A stretch of 64,000 nucleotides of DNA from Blastomussa wellsi. Taxonomy: Eukaryota; Cnidaria; Anthozoa; Scleractinia; Plerogyridae. Position 1 is the stretch's first letter. Every line of letters starts with the position of its first letter. The notes below the pieces were generated by a model that was not told where the DNA came from, ran no database searches, and saw only the letters and a list, made by a program, of their open reading frames with translations. This document shows, one piece after another, positions 9,339-22,583 of this stretch. Both the position numbers and the translations under genes were made by a program. The stretch covers positions 12,285,856 to 12,349,855 of the forward strand of contig OX393572.1 in assembly GCA_947652115.1 (NCBI GenBank). The letters are read 5' to 3'.

Positions 9339-9719
9339 AGAAAAGAAAGCTTTCTGATCGCGAGCAGTCGTGTTTTTAATATTATTATCATTATTATTTC
9401 TGAATTCGTAAAAAGCGAAAGGAAAACTGTACCGCCGAAAGCTAAGCGCGAACTATTACCCTGGAGGGTAGGGTGAAAACTCTGTCGTGATCGATTAGCC
9501 ACAATACAAACAAAACTAAAATCAACCTAAAATCAAACTAAATAGACAAGTTTTTTGTATAAGCTTGATTTCTTCCTATGAAAGTAAGTTTGATGAACAA
9601 TTTATTTTAGAGAAAGGGTATCCACCCTTAAGAGCCCGTAAAATGTCTTCATTGTCATGAAAAAGGTTGTTGTTGTTCATCGTGGTATAAAGTATAGTAA
9701 TTAAGGAGTTATCGTTTGT

Positions 9720-9860
9720 CTCACGATGTAGTCACTTGTGATGTGGACCGCGACATACTGCTAGCCTTCATCAGGCGATAAGGTCGACTGGCTACGTGTA
9801 GCTTTATAAAGCATGGTGCTCCGCTGTGATTGGTTGGTTTTCAACAGCTGTGATTGGTGT
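9720..9860 (-). repeat. Probable PLE 3'/pLTR remnant
   Basis: On the minus strand CCTGATGAAGGCTAGCAG is followed by TATGTCGCGGTCCACATCA, resembling the tails of Penelope-like elements. CTGATGA also matches half of a hammerhead ribozyme core, but no GAAA partner was found. Low certainty. Confidence 0.35.
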
Positions 9861-10210
9861 GTTTCGATCCTCGCTGATCCTAGACCAGTAATAATAATTT
9901 TATTGTTTTTGACTCCTAAACCGGCCGTAACCGGCCGTGACAGACCTTGACCTTTGTTCCGCTTCTGAGGTCATCAGCTTTAACCAAAATAGGAATCCCA
10001 TTCACTCCAGTTCTGCAGGAGGGAAAGAGCTGTCCAATGATACCCAGAGGATATTGATCGGGCTAATGGAGCTTGAAATATGCACGAAAACGCTAAGAAA
10101 TTTCCGCCAAAAACTAGGTGGAAAATTTCCCTCACTTACCCTTGGCTACTCCATGTTGAGTATTTCCCGTCTCAATGATGCTTTCGTGGCAATTCTTCAA
10201 CCGAAAGCAA

Positions 10211-10268
10211 GCCCAGTAAAAGCCCAGTGTTATATATTCGCCCAGTAAAAGCCCAGTGTTATATATTC
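10211..10268 (+). repeat. Tandem duplication, 2 x 29 bp
   Basis: The unit GCCCAGTAAAAGCCCAGTGT... occurs twice without mismatch, and each unit itself contains two GCCCAGT words. Confidence 0.85.
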
Positions 10269-10938
10269 GCACCAGGAGTTGTAAAATCTTCGCTACAAGG
10301 GTCTTCTTCGATAAAAATAAGGCTGATTTGAACACTCTGTACGCGGACAGAAGTTGAATCTCCAATGAAAAGAAGCTGAGTTTTATAATGAGATGTGTTG
10401 CTTGGGCGAATTGCAGCATCTGTTTCCTGATAAGTAGTTTCAATCATCTTTGCCAGTGATAGCCCAAAAAAAATAAATGCAACTGCGAAAAAAGTTCACC
10501 AAAATCGAAAAACACTCGAAGGGACTCGAAAACAAAAAGAAAGCGACGCGACAAGCATGGACATGACGTCATTCGTTCCTGACGAATTTTGTTGGTCGGC
10601 CAAATTGGTGTCCACAGATTCACAGGAAAACTCGATTTCATTCCAATACAGGATTAGAAATGCGTTCTGTTAAACGCAGAAACGTTAGAGAACTGGTGTT
10701 TAAGAGAGAACTGGACCATACCTAACATTTTCAATTGGCCGTTTAGCAGACTTTCCTAACCCCGATCGATGTGAAATTTACACCAGATATTGGAATTGGA
10801 TTGAAGTTTGATATAATATATTTTTTAGGAAAATCGATATTTCCATGGCAACGATAAACAGAAAAACTCGAAATCAATTAAACTTGAATTCTATGCGAAT
10901 TCGATTTGACGTAAGAAAACAAACACCAGCATTGTATT

Positions 10939-11500
10939 ACTGCACATCAAATATACAACATTAAAGAAATTCTGTATGTTTGATTTCGAAATAATCGCAA
11001 ATATATTTCAAACCATGCTTTTTGCATGATAATGATAAATCGATCGAGATGCTAACACTGCGTTGATAAAAGTACATCATTTTGTAAACCCTGAATTTTT
11101 TGGTCGGTTCAATCGCCTTCTTTTTCGATAAGTTTGGTTGGAATTAAATTTTTTACATCTTCAAAAATGTGTTGTGAAAGTTTAATATTGTGGGATTTTT
11201 TTTCGAAAAAAACGGTAAAGGTGGAAAATTTACCAAAATTACAATGGTAGTGACCGTATGAAAAAATCCAAATCTCTGGATCGCGATAAAGAAAGTCAAC
11301 AAAACTTTCACGGCGACGAAAGATAAGTTAAATACACATTTTGGCGTTATTTCGAAGTACTTTCATCAAAGCAGAGTCAGGGTCTCGGTCCATTTATCAT
11401 TATAATGCAAAAAGCATGGTTTGAAATATACTTTCGATTTATTCGAAATCAAACATACAGAATGTTTTTATTGTTGTATATTTGATGTGCAGTATACCAT
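10939..11500. mobile_element. Foldback element with ~105-bp inverted arms
   Basis: The left arm (10939-11043) contains ACTGCACATCAAATATACAA, CTGTATGTTTGATTTCGAA and TTTCAAACCATGCTTTTTGC. The right arm (11393-11500) carries the same blocks in reverse order and strand. About 350 bp between the arms is AT-rich and shows no coding sequence. Probably a non-autonomous DNA transposon. Confidence 0.75.
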
Positions 11501-11510
11501 GGTTTCAGAT

Positions 11511-13100
11511 AATGGTGTTTTATTTGTCCTCTAATTTGATGTGCTGCGGTCTAGCCAAAATACAGTACCAGTAATTAGTAATTTACTCTTAGCAAGAAGA
11601 TGTTTATATTATAACGAACCAAACTACCCTTGTAATCTAGTACCCTTGTAATCTAACCTCAAAATAATAGTTTAATAATGAAGGAAAACACCAAAGAGGT
11701 GATAAGGAAGAAGGATGGGTAAGAATGGAGGAGATTGAGACGGATTACAAATGACAAAATATGGAAAATGTTTAAGCTAAATTTTCCAAGATGCACAGAC
11801 CCTGAGGAGGCACCTTTTAAGGTATTCCCGGGCACTGAAGATTTCTTGTCGTCCGTGATCTTGTGCGCATACTCGAGTCTCGTCCCAGGCTTTTATTAAA
11901 ATCAGAATGGCGAGACACTACCGTGTCTGCTCAGCTGGTAACAAAAAAATACTGTACGCGCGTGGTCTTCTTGCATCAAATTGCGAACACCAGGAAGACA
12001 AATCGGTGCTTATTTAAATCTGCTTGAACGCATTTAAGACACTTTCTAAACAAACTAACTCCAGTAGGGGTTTCCAAACACATTTCGCGCCTGATCATCG
12101 AGTGTGCTATCGGCTATCTTCTAGTCGCATCGTACACAACATAATTTTAATAATTCTTAGTTTTGTCTCCAAAGTCGTTTGTCTTCTATGTTTCCGTTTA
12201 TAAACACTGCTTACTTATTCTGGATCTGTGAATGTCATACAAGATTTTGTCAATTTGGTAAAGAATTTCTAATGTCATTCATCGAAATAAAAACATGCAA
12301 ATTCTATCGTCTTTAACTGATCTTAACTGGTATTTTCTCTGTGTTCTAAAGATTGTTTGCGAAGGGTTTACGAGTCAACGCCGAAGAATACCGAGTAACA
12401 GAAATATATTGTTATCGAAGTCTCACGTTTTCTTTTTCATTGATTGCAATTAACTTTAATTACGAAACGCCGAAAAAGAAGAACTTTAATTAAAAGGAGC
12501 AGATCTATGAAGTAAAATAATCAGCCAATAGCGAGATTATACCGAGAATATTCGATAGTTATCTGATTCCGAATACTAAAACTAATTGTCCACGGCGAAC
12601 TAATAAAAAGTTGCTATTCCGTGTACATTTCGACAAATTCTCATTTGCAAAGCTGTGAGGCTTGTAATTGGAAGGCAATTAGTTAAGAAATGGTGAAACT
12701 GAGCACGCGAGAGCTAAAAATCATCCACTCGCTAAAGCCGGCTGTCCTTATCGCGATCTCGTAATCTTTATTTTTCGGTAAAAACACTTAAAATGTAAGT
12801 ATATTATCCCTTCATCTGGGAAGCTTTAATCTGACTCATATCTCTCGCATTTGTAAACTAATCTTTGACATGTTTTCGTGTTGTTTTGTATATGATAATT
12901 ATTCTTCGGTTGAGGACATAATTTGATAACAAAAGTTCAATTATATTCTTCGCGCGTGTTTCTTGGCTACAGAGCACGGTTGTTTTAAAGGCGTGTGATT
13001 TCAAGTTCGCTTTTTACCGCGTTTTTCGTGTTTTCGCTCATAAACACATCAGCAAATCCAATATCGTCGAAGAAGTCACTGCTACGCGTTCCCAGGAATA
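11511..13100. other. AT-rich non-coding sequence; contains dispersed repeat copy A
   Basis: No gene is recognised. At 11685-11805 lies a dispersed repeat running from AAAACACCAAAG through GATTGAGACGGATTACAAATG to TTTAAGCTAAATTTTCCAAG. Related copies are at 16262-16396 (reverse) and 38285-38400 (forward). Confidence 0.6.
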
Positions 13101-13395
13101 ACACAGACTGAAAGAAGCAAAGAATTACCGTAAGTTCTACAACAGGTGTAGCACCATGGGGTGCCAGGTTTTAGTCTTTCTTAAGGTTGGGTTTTTCGTT
13201 TGAAGTTGTTATGCGGGGGAAACGCAATATATATCTCATGAGCTGTGATCTTGCTACTTTTAAAACGCAGTGAGATTTTCTCTGCGGTGCCGGCGTTTAA
13301 ATTTTTATTGATACATTACAAAGGAATCACTTTTGGTCATTTTCGCTTTAAAGCCGGTTTAAAAGCCTCGTGTTGGCTGTCTTTCAAAATCGCAG

Positions 13396-13959
13396 AAAGA
13401 TGATCGCACTCGAGATCATTGACAAAAAAACGTAAGTGGCATTTATTTGAACAACAATCGAAATTCAAATAGCGACTTGAAAAAAGGAAAAAGCATTCAG
13501 GTTAATGTCGAGGTGCTCGTCAAATTTTGAAACTTTCTTTTTTTCATTCTAAGCACTTCATAGCATTTGCATATGAAAGGGATAAGTCAGAGATGGCCCT
13601 AAGCATTCTCAGTAAATTTTGGTTTCAAAGAAAAGAAGTTTCATCCATTTTAACAGGCTTTGATATAAAGTATTCCGGATAATTTATTTAGTTCCTTGAG
13701 GGAATTCTTTTCACCTGTTCTTTTATTCTACGTTGCCTTTTAAGAAATTTGAAGCCCTAGGCCAGTTTGAAATTCGTAGGAAGGCCTTTGAAATTTTTTG
13801 CGATCCATATCTTCTTTGAATATGATATATGAACGAATGTTTATATGCATAAGAGAAATTTATAGTTCATATACTTAAAATTACTTTTCCGCGGTTTTGC
13901 AATTTCCTTATTTTTGCAGACAAACGATCTCTTCTACATCAGCAACAGGAAACGCAAAG
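13396..13959 (+). CDS. Candidate 5' exons of an unknown spliced gene
   Basis: A possible acceptor (TTCAAAATCGCAG) precedes an exon with an ATG at 13400, which ends at 13431 before a consensus GTAAGT donor. A second exon, 13920-13959, has a strong acceptor (TTATTTTTGCAG) and a GTACTG donor. The two join in frame as MIALEIIDKK then TQTISSTSATGNAK. A GTAAGT donor at 13130 could end an upstream non-coding exon. The peptide is not recognised and is too short to assign. The case rests only on matching splice sites and phase, so it may be chance. Confidence 0.22.
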
Positions 13960-16260
13960 GTACTGATATCAAATTTTATTTAATGTTTACTTGTTTTAAG
14001 TTTCAAGGTTATATCAGTGTATGTAAGTTAGCTGACGGATCCATATCGACTCGCATTCCATTTTAAACATATTAAATTGATTTTTATCACTGTTGTTAAT
14101 AAAAGAAAAAATGTTGAGCTGTTGATAGTTTAGAAACCGACAAGAGTGATCAAATCAATCAAAATTAAAAAAAATGGTTTATAAAAATTAGTTTTTCGAA
14201 GTTTTTAAGATTTTATATAAATTTTTGAAGCACTTGAAAAATATTGTTTGATTTACAAAATCGAACTCCTTCAATAAATTGATGTTTAACTTTTTCGATT
14301 TTGCAATGTGTACTGGAAAAGATTCCTCTATTTTGTCCGGTCACTATTAAAACTTGCACGCGCGTTATTGTAAACATGGGTGCGTAATTTTGCAATTGTT
14401 CTAGAGTTTTTGGCATAGCATAGCAGCTCCAATGTTTTTCTTCAGCGCATTGATATCTGAAAGTTGAATTATTCAATTCCCCTCAGTAATTTCATACAAT
14501 GTTTGTACTGTTCGTTTGGAGAATTTAGTATTGCATCAAGATAGCCTTCCCTATCATATTTCCCTGTGCTTGTCACCTGTCTGCTCGACAATACACTCGT
14601 ATTGTACACAAGTTAGATATGATTTTAAAGACCACTCTCGAGAATATGCGTTAAATTAAATGTTCATTTAGTTTCTCTCGCTGATTACATTTTAGCTTAT
14701 TCAAAATCAAAATTAACTTCTAACTCAAAAAAAGTTCTGATCGAAAGTATCATCTATCAAAACTAACAATTTCGCTTGCGTGCAAAGGCACAAAACAAGT
14801 CGCATATTTATTCTTATCAACTTCATTGCCCGCAAGCGTATACACATATCAAACGGGATTTTCCGCAAAAATCGCGTTAGTTTTGCGTGCCGGTTTTCTA
14901 AACATGCGTGACAAGGCGTGCTTGAAACATACATAATTTATTGTAAGCTCAATTTCTCGTTGTTCAAGAGAAAATTGCCATCTGTTCTGAGCTTGACTCG
15001 GAGAACAAAATACTCAAGCTTAGTGAAAAGGAGAAGCGACTGAATATTGCTTTGACTGCGTAGAACAGAAGTTGACAAATGACAGGAAAGGAAACCATTT
15101 GAAAGCGAGTATTACTATAAACGTCGGCGAGCTCGAGGCTGGAAAAGAATTACATTATGGAAAAAGTTAAATGTGCCATGGACTAGCCAGCGAGAGCAGA
15201 AGATTTTTCGTCTACTCTCGCAGGCTAGCCATGCACGGATTTTTCGTGTTTTCATTTGAACTTGTCCAGCCGCTTATTCCATGAAATGGTTTTCTAAAAT
15301 CTGCTCTTTAAGTGGAATTTGCCAGATGATTTACAACTGACATTTTTTCATAACGAAAAAAAAAAACACTTCAATAAAGAGCAATTTTTACAAACTTCCT
15401 TGGTTGCAATTAGTTATTGCATAGATGTACGGAAAAATAAAATGAGCATGAAACTTTCAAAACATTTTTGATATCAGGTAAAGAAGTTGTAATATTTCTT
15501 CCTTTAGCACCATGTTTTTCATTAAGCAAAACTGAATGAATCCCTCGAAACCAAGAGGGATCAAAGTTAAATTCTCCTTACAAAATCAATACAATTTCAC
15601 GCAGTCAGTGATGAGAATAAAGAAAAGTGATCAAAACGAGCCCAAGCATCTCGAGTGTTAGTCTTTGAGCCATCTACACTGAAAACGCTGATGATGGCGC
15701 TAACTCCGAATTTAACAGGACTCCAAACTCTTCATACTGAATTTATTATACATACATAATGTTCAGTAACATTCCTCGAATCGAATCATGCATATTCGCT
15801 TGGCTTTGCGCTAGTTTCTCAAATAACATGTTCATTTTGCAAGCATTTGATTGGTCGAAGAAGTCGTGGAGTGTGTCCTTCCATGCCGGACAAAGTTAGC
15901 ATAGAAACTCAACCAAAAGTTCCACCCAAGCTCAGAAGACTTTCCCGGACTTCACTCAGTTCGATTCAGCGTCAATTAGAAAAAAAACGGGCGGGAATAA
16001 GCACAAGGATAAGCACGACTCTGCGAATAAGCACGTCTGGGAATAAGCACGTCTGCATTCATTCATTCACTTGACCAGTAACTACGGCAATTCCAATTGC
16101 AAAGACTTCTAATGTGTGTTAATTTTAATGTGACACCTTAAACATAACCAAAGATATAACCTTGAGAATTCATCCATCCTATTACGTCCTCACAGAAGCT
16201 GTTTGGCCGCTTTTAGAGGAAAAATCCCCAACGTGAAAATAACAGTTAAAGTAGCTACGT
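13960..16260. other. AT-rich sequence without recognised gene
   Basis: No gene is seen. There is a hairpin at 15176-15227 with CATGGACTAGCCAGCGAGAG facing CTCTCGCAGGCTAGCCATG. An irregular cluster of four AATAAGCAC-type words lies at 15993-16047. Confidence 0.5.
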
Positions 16261-16261
16261 C

Positions 16262-16396
16262 ATCGTTCGTGGACTTGAAAACTTTAGCCTAAATTTTTCA
16301 AAATCGTCATTTCCAATCCGTTTCAATCTTCTCCATCCTCAGCCATCTTTGTTCCTTTTTGGTTTAGTATAACTCCTTTGGTGTTTTTCTTCCTTA
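16262..16396 (-). repeat. Dispersed repeat copy B
   Basis: On the minus strand it reads AAACACCAAAGGAGTTATAC, then GATTGAAACGGATTGGAAAT and TTTAGGCTAAAGTTTTCAAG. It is collinear with copies at 11685-11805 and 38285-38400 and is non-coding. Confidence 0.65.
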
Positions 16397-17160
16397 GCAA
16401 ACTATTATTTTTAGGTTTCCTAAATTTTAAGGGTAATTTAGGTTGTCGAAGAAATAACTCAAATATCGTGACGTATTTCCTTTAATCGTATCCCCAAGGC
16501 TGCTTCAATTATTCGCTGGGCTCTCTAGGTGTATACTGAATGGCCCCGACGACCAATAAATAGTTGCATGCAATCGGTTTATCACTGAGTTTCTGCCGGG
16601 GCTCCCGGAAAAGTTCTTTTAGGGCTGTCATCTCTTACTTATCGTTGAAGAACGGAACAATACAATCCGAATGAATGACAACTTAAATTGAACAAATGGA
16701 ATGGAAACCTCTTCTATTCTATCTAGAACTTCCTTTTCGAGTGTTTTTTTTTGCGGCTTAAAAACGCGACAATAACGTTTTTGTTGGTTAGATCGACTTG
16801 AATTGAAGAAGCAGTTCTGCAACTTCGGTTATAGCAAAGGAAACTCTCTAAAGAAAACGTTGTAAGGAAAGGGCGAAATTTGACGCGTTCTTTGCAGCCT
16901 TTCGCACTTAGAAAAAAAAAGAAAGGCCAAAAAAAACTATGGAAACGATATTCCACGTTTGAAATGAAATATTAATCAATCTTAATCAATGTATTCCTAA
17001 TTCAGTATTCTCTGAAAAGCCTCAGATGGGGGATGTGTTGAATAAAATGTATTTATGTATATGTGAAATGGGAGACAATAGTACCCGATTCACACTAACA
17101 AAACGTGTTTAATTAAACCAGGTTTGACAAAATGAAAGTCAGCATCAGAAAACTGAAAGA

Positions 17161-17268
17161 TTGAAATTTTACATAGGGTTCAAGTAAGGTTTATTTTGTG
17201 ATTTCATTGAAATGTGATTTCATTGAAATTTTACATAGGGTTCAAGTAAGGTTTATTTTGTGATTTCA
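17161..17268 (+). repeat. Tandem duplication, period 62 bp
   Basis: TTGAAATTTTACATAGGGTT and the following ~27 bases repeat at 17223 without visible change. A short AATGTGATTTCA segment lies between the copies. Confidence 0.85.
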
Positions 17269-17336
17269 TTAAGCTAAATTTGAAGTTGACAAGCATCAGT
17301 TAGCTTTGGCGTGAAAACGATTTAAACAATAGACTA

Positions 17337-17767
17337 TATTCACGATAGCCGCCATGATGGTTTTTATATTGTAATGCAAATTAGACACATTGTCTGCCAG
17401 GGGGCAAACATTGAAATGATGCCGTTTCTCGGAAAATCGAGCGTTCTGAATAGTAAAGTATCTGCGGTAAAGTCACATTTGAGAGCCAAGTTATGGAACA
17501 ATGATTTCATTATAAGATTAGTTTGAAATAGTTACTCGATACCTTAACTTGTTAAATTCGCAGTGTAAAAAGCCAAAATTGCGTTAAAATTAGAATATTT
17601 AAGCCACAAAACAGAAACCAAAGCATGGCTATGAAAAAAAATTCAGACATGATAAGAAACCACTGAAATTTGTCGATTTAGGCTTGTTTGCCCTCTCACA
17701 AATCACGTGCCTAATTTGCATTACAATGTGAAAACAAACATGGCGGCTATCGTGAATAAGGTCTATT
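17337..17767 (+). mobile_element. Non-autonomous DNA transposon, copy 1 of an inverted pair
   Basis: Terminal inverted repeats CAATAGAC...ATTCACGATAGCCGCCATG and CATGGCGGCTATCGTGAAT...GTCTATT bound 431 bp. Internal blocks such as AATGATGCCGTTTC and ACAGAAACCAAAGCATGGC recur in reverse in copy 2. No coding sequence and no clear target duplication. Confidence 0.85.
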
Positions 17768-17954
17768 CATCAACACTGACGACCCCAACCCGAGAGCACT
17801 TTGAGTTATGGCAATCTTATTAAAAATATATATATATATTTGTTTTAGAATCTTACTTTGTCTTTTAATATACTAGTTTCTGTTTTCTAAAAATGATCTT
17901 GAAATATAAAATTTTCTGAAGCCGGGTTTATGGGCCTTGCTCACAACTGCTTGT

Positions 17955-18402
17955 CAATAGACCTTATTTACGATAGCCGCAATGTTTGTTTTCACATAGC
18001 AATGCAAATTAGGCACGTGATTTTTGGTGGGGCAAAGAAGCCTAAATCGACAAATTTCAGCTGGTTTCTTATCGTGAATGATAATTTTCTTCATAGCCAT
18101 GCTTTGGTTTCTGTTTTGTGGTTTAAATATTCTAATTTTGGCACTTTATAAAAAGAGAAAACGACTTGTGTAGTTAACAAGTCCAAGTAGTGAGTAACTA
18201 TTTCAAAGTAACCTTATAATCAAATCATTATTCCATAACTTGGCTCTCCATTGTGGCTTTACCGCAGATACTTCACTATTTAGACCGTCCGATTTTCAGG
18301 GAAACGGCATCATTTCAATGTTTGCCCCCTGGCAGACAACGTGGCTAATTTGCATAACAATATGAAAATCATCATGGCGGCTATCGTGAATGTGGTCTAT
18401 TG
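17955..18402 (-). mobile_element. Non-autonomous DNA transposon, copy 2 of an inverted pair
   Basis: The same family as 17337-17767 but reversed, with perfect short ends CAATAGACC and GGTCTATTG. The two copies are 187 bp apart and could pair as a large hairpin. The one open frame inside it is not convincing. Confidence 0.85.
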
Positions 18403-18404
18403 CT

Positions 18405-20910
18405 AAATAGAAAAAAACTTTAGACCATGAACATAAAACTTCGTTCGTGAATTTAAGATTAATCGTATTCATTTGTAACAGACGTTACGGCTCCGTTAAA
18501 ATAAAGCCAAGTTAACGTTAACTAACGCGTTAGCTGATTTCTCAAAAATAATCTAACTTTTTCATGGACATTTACTTGCGCGTAACACAAAATAACGAAA
18601 TCGTGTGCATCGAAACGCGAAATTGTGATCGTAACGTATATATAACGTAACGTTACGCCAAACAAGCTATTTTGAAATTATTTTGCTAACTTTTGATTTA
18701 TCGCTTGGACAAGATAACGCTAAATCAAATTGAACTGTAATTATACAGTGTTCGGACAGTGATATAAATATCACGAACCGTATTCTAAATCGATTGTCAG
18801 GTTTTGCAGTTTAACCTTCAAACTTATGCAAGATATGCAGATCCGAGCCAACGATGGCGAAGAACCGTGATACATTTAGTGTCATGGGGCTTAAAAGAGG
18901 AGGTGGGGACATATTTGTGCGCCAAAAATTAAAATAAATATTACCGCAGAATTCTCCGTTGTTTCAAAGATAACCGTCACTGATGCGGGAAATAGAGCCC
19001 TTTCACCTTTGGAAAGCCATCCAGGCTCTTAAGAGAAACTTGGAAACAATGTATCTCACAAAAGTGTCCTTCAAGGATTGTTGAAAGCCGGAGGAAACGA
19101 CCTAAGAACTAAGTTGAATAAAATTTAATTGCATTGACTCTATTCAGCCTTCAAGTCGCCAATCTCATTATTATTTTAAGTCTTTGTTGACCACGACCGA
19201 TTATTTTCGATAATTGGGATTTTTTAAATATTGATTTTTCGCTCTTTTACAGTGGAGAAAAACAAATTTCAACTTTTCGGCGTTTCTTGCACAATTGTAA
19301 CAATCAGATGAAAAATTGTGCTGCCTTTACGATTTCCAAACTGTTAAGCCATTTCTATATAGACTGATAGGAAATTGAACAGTTATTGTGAAATGGCATA
19401 AATTCATTAGGACCTTTTACCAGCATCACAATTTTTGGGTTCATTTTAGTATTTTCCTAACGTTTATTTACCAAGTTATTTCTGTCCGCGTAATAAAAAA
19501 ATATTCCCAAACGAGGCTTTAAATACAATTTATCCCCAAAAGTTTTAGATTCCTGTTAACAAATAAATAGAACAGAACATTTTAATAGTTCGAAAAACTG
19601 TAACGTCTTGAAACTAAGAAAACAATGGAATTTTTGCCCGCTCCTAAATAACATTTCTTCCCGAAATGCTTCAAAGTACGGGGACGAAAATACAAAATTT
19701 AAGTGCTGTGTCCATTGCTATTAATTATGATATATAAATTCAGGATGACTACAAATACTAAATGTTTCAGATATCGTAACAAACGACCAAGTAATAGAGA
19801 GGATTGAGTTCACGAGGGCAGTTATTATTTTTTGGATGAGTCTTTGGATGAGAAAAAAAGAAAATCTTCATTAAGGCCTGGACTGCTGTTTTGATGTACC
19901 ATCAAATTCTTAAAACTAACAGCACAAGAGCCGTATGGAATAAGTTAGGAGAGTTCGTGCTTCGATCGTAAAAATGATAACCTTTGTGTGAACTAAACAA
20001 CAGTTGTCGAAGCTCTTAGTTCACGCATGCGTCGTGTTGTTCACCTGTCTCTAATCGAAAGAAATATCAACAAAGGGAAAGATGTAAAAAATATATGTAT
20101 TCTTGTTTTTCTTTCAGCAAACGAAACACATTAAAACTTTAAAGTTGCGTGTATTTGTTGAAGATATTTAGCAACTGGTTAGGGCTAAAGTTGGGGCTCA
20201 CAAATCTGTATCATCTTAATTGAATCTTTCTTCTAAAAAAGCTTATATGATCGAGTATAGTAAACTGTTTAGACAAGATGCATCGATCTAATTGAAAAAC
20301 GCTTTAAGTTTACTAACAATTCCGGCTTCAGATAAAGGCTGAGCTTTAGTTTACGCTATAGTTCATCCAGACCTTAAAAGATTTGATTATAAATTGCCAG
20401 TTCTAAACCTTAGATCAGCCTGTCTTTGTGTTCGATTTAATTCCAAAGGTAAGAATTGTTTTTATAGTATTTCGAGGGCAATGCTCCGCAAATGCTGTTA
20501 TCTAAGGACTCTTTGAAATCAAATCAAATAAAGGTTGACCTCACCTCTCGAATCAATTACAAAAGTCGACCTCATTTGTCCACAAAACAATTTGCTATCC
20601 ATAGTAAATTTAAGCTGGTTTAAGACCCTTCGGAATGTTTAACCTACCTATTCCTGGTAGGCGATCATTTCTTCGCGCTTTAAAAAATAAAAACATTTAA
20701 TTTGCTGCGTAATTTAAAATTATCTCACTTTAAAAATTTTATTTTTCATTCATCCTTTCAGCTGTCATTGACAACTGTCAGCTCTGGTATAAATTGTTCA
20801 GTACCAAATTGACCTGATGCAGTAATTAACATAAAGGTTAATTAGAGAACATTCTGCCATTGACTTTAAATCTGTTGAGACCGCCCTCGGCGCCAGAATT
20901 ATTCAAGTCC
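18405..20910. other. AT-rich sequence without recognised gene
   Basis: No coding sequence or repeat of known type is recognised. The segment at 18480-18660 is rich in GTTAACG/CGTTA words, including TAACGTTAACTAACGCGTTA. Confidence 0.5.
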
Positions 20911-20918
20911 ATTTGTAG

Positions 20919-21040
20919 GAGTTTGTGCTTTAGCAAATCACCTTATCTTGAGAGAGAAACTGGCAGAAATCAAGAAAATCTTGCAATTGCACAAGCATTA
21001 ATTTGGATGACAAAGGAGAAGTTGTCTATAAGGGTTGGAG
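20919..21040 (+). CDS. Candidate internal exon of an unknown gene
   Basis: A 122-bp open block lies between a possible acceptor (TCCATTTGTAG) and a consensus donor (GGAG|GTAAGTG). In the open frame it encodes 40 residues beginning SLCFSKSPYLERETG and including ENLAIAQALIWMTKEKLS, a composition typical of real protein. The family is not recognised. It could be a downstream exon of the candidate gene near 13.4 kb, but the phases require other exons in between. Confidence 0.25.
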
Positions 21041-22583
21041 GTAAGTGTGAGCTAGCGAAATCAAATATTTAGAAAAAATAATAACATTAGAGCTTGCTTT
21101 TAGCTACGATGCCAAATTTGTAAAGAAGACGATAGTATGCCAGCTTAAACAAGTTCATTCCTCGAAGCGTTTGAGTTCGACAATGCCCGGGAGGAAATTC
21201 GGAACCTCAGAGTGAATCGCGCGCGAGAGGTCTGTTCGATAATTGTTTTTACGCGCAGAGGTATTCAATTTTGCAAGGACCTCCCTCTACAAACACAGAC
21301 AATGAAATGAAAAGGTTATCGAAATCGTATGGCGTACAGCTGAATGAATATGATCATGGAAATTTTAGGTAAATCTTAACAGCACCTCATATATGACGGG
21401 GCCTAGCACTTAGTTTAACGCGCTCACAATGCAAGTTGAAAACGTGTTCCCGTTGGGGAAAAATTACCAGTACAGGATATTTTGCAATGGAGAAAACTCT
21501 CGCGTATCCAAGGTCATAAATCTACGCTTATACGTTGCTAAGAGCAAAAAGTAATGGTTTTTTTATTATTTGTGCAGTTCGCGCTGAAAAAAACTTAAGA
21601 AAATTTTCTAGCTATAATAAACACAAGTAATTTTACAGGAGTTCTTTTATTAAATTAGTCGACGGTGCAATTTATTTACCAGCAATCAAAATATTGATTA
21701 TTCTATCTGTTCTTGTTTGTTTCACTTTTAATATAGATTTTTTGTGATCTGGTCGGAGAGAAAACAGTAGAAAACTGTTACAAGATTTATAGATCACCCA
21801 CGAACAAGCAAAAGAGACAGTTCGATTAATCATTATTAGAAAAAAAAAAACACTTTTTTCTTTGTTGTTCAACGCACGATATTTGTTCAAGCGACTTATG
21901 CACGAACTGAAAGCGTTGTTCAAAAGGTTTCCGAAGCCATTTACTTCCAAAGTCAATTGCTTTTATGATCAATTTCAGCGTTTATTGCTTTCCCCAATGA
22001 GCTCTGCTGACCAATATTTAACACCATTTGTTATTACAGTTCTACAAATTTGATAAACGAGTACTAGACATAACATTAACCGTCAAACGCTTCCGCTCCG
22101 ATCATTTGAAACCCGCTGCGGATGAAAGCACCCTACGTAGTCTGAAGTGTCACACTGCACCATATACCCCGGGCGCCAGAGGCTTTTCATGCGCGGTTTC
22201 GAGCTTCGGTCTCCGCCTTTGAGTCCCTCAGAGGGGCTCCAACATGGTGTCTCCATACTAAACGCTACATAATTTTCAGTGATACACTTTGCCGAATAAC
22301 TCGAGTTCGGCATATCGTATTTATTACACTTCTACGATATTTCAATTTATTTCTTTCAACTTCTCACGTGCTTGAAACTTGCGTGATACTTGCGTGACGT
22401 GAAAACCACCAATACTCCGGTTTGAAAAGTCCCCATCAGGGGATATACCCGTGGGGTACTGAATTTTTTTTATTTGGTACCTCTCTAAAACAATAGATGC
22501 GGGCTATCTTACAATTTTGCTTTGTCTTAACTAATTGAAGACTTGTTATAATGGGCAAAGTGCTTCGAGATGTAAATTAAGGA
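21041..22583. other. Non-coding sequence with a GC-richer island at 22080-22300
   Basis: No gene is called. The island at 22080-22300 is distinctly richer in G+C and CpG than its surroundings and is open on the minus strand for 76 codons. Whether it is a promoter-like island or a repeat cannot be told from this window. Confidence 0.4.

Noticed and set aside
17930..18151. A 73-codon open frame suggesting a small gene
   Set aside because: It lies largely inside the reversed transposon copy at 17955-18402 and has no counterpart in the other copy.
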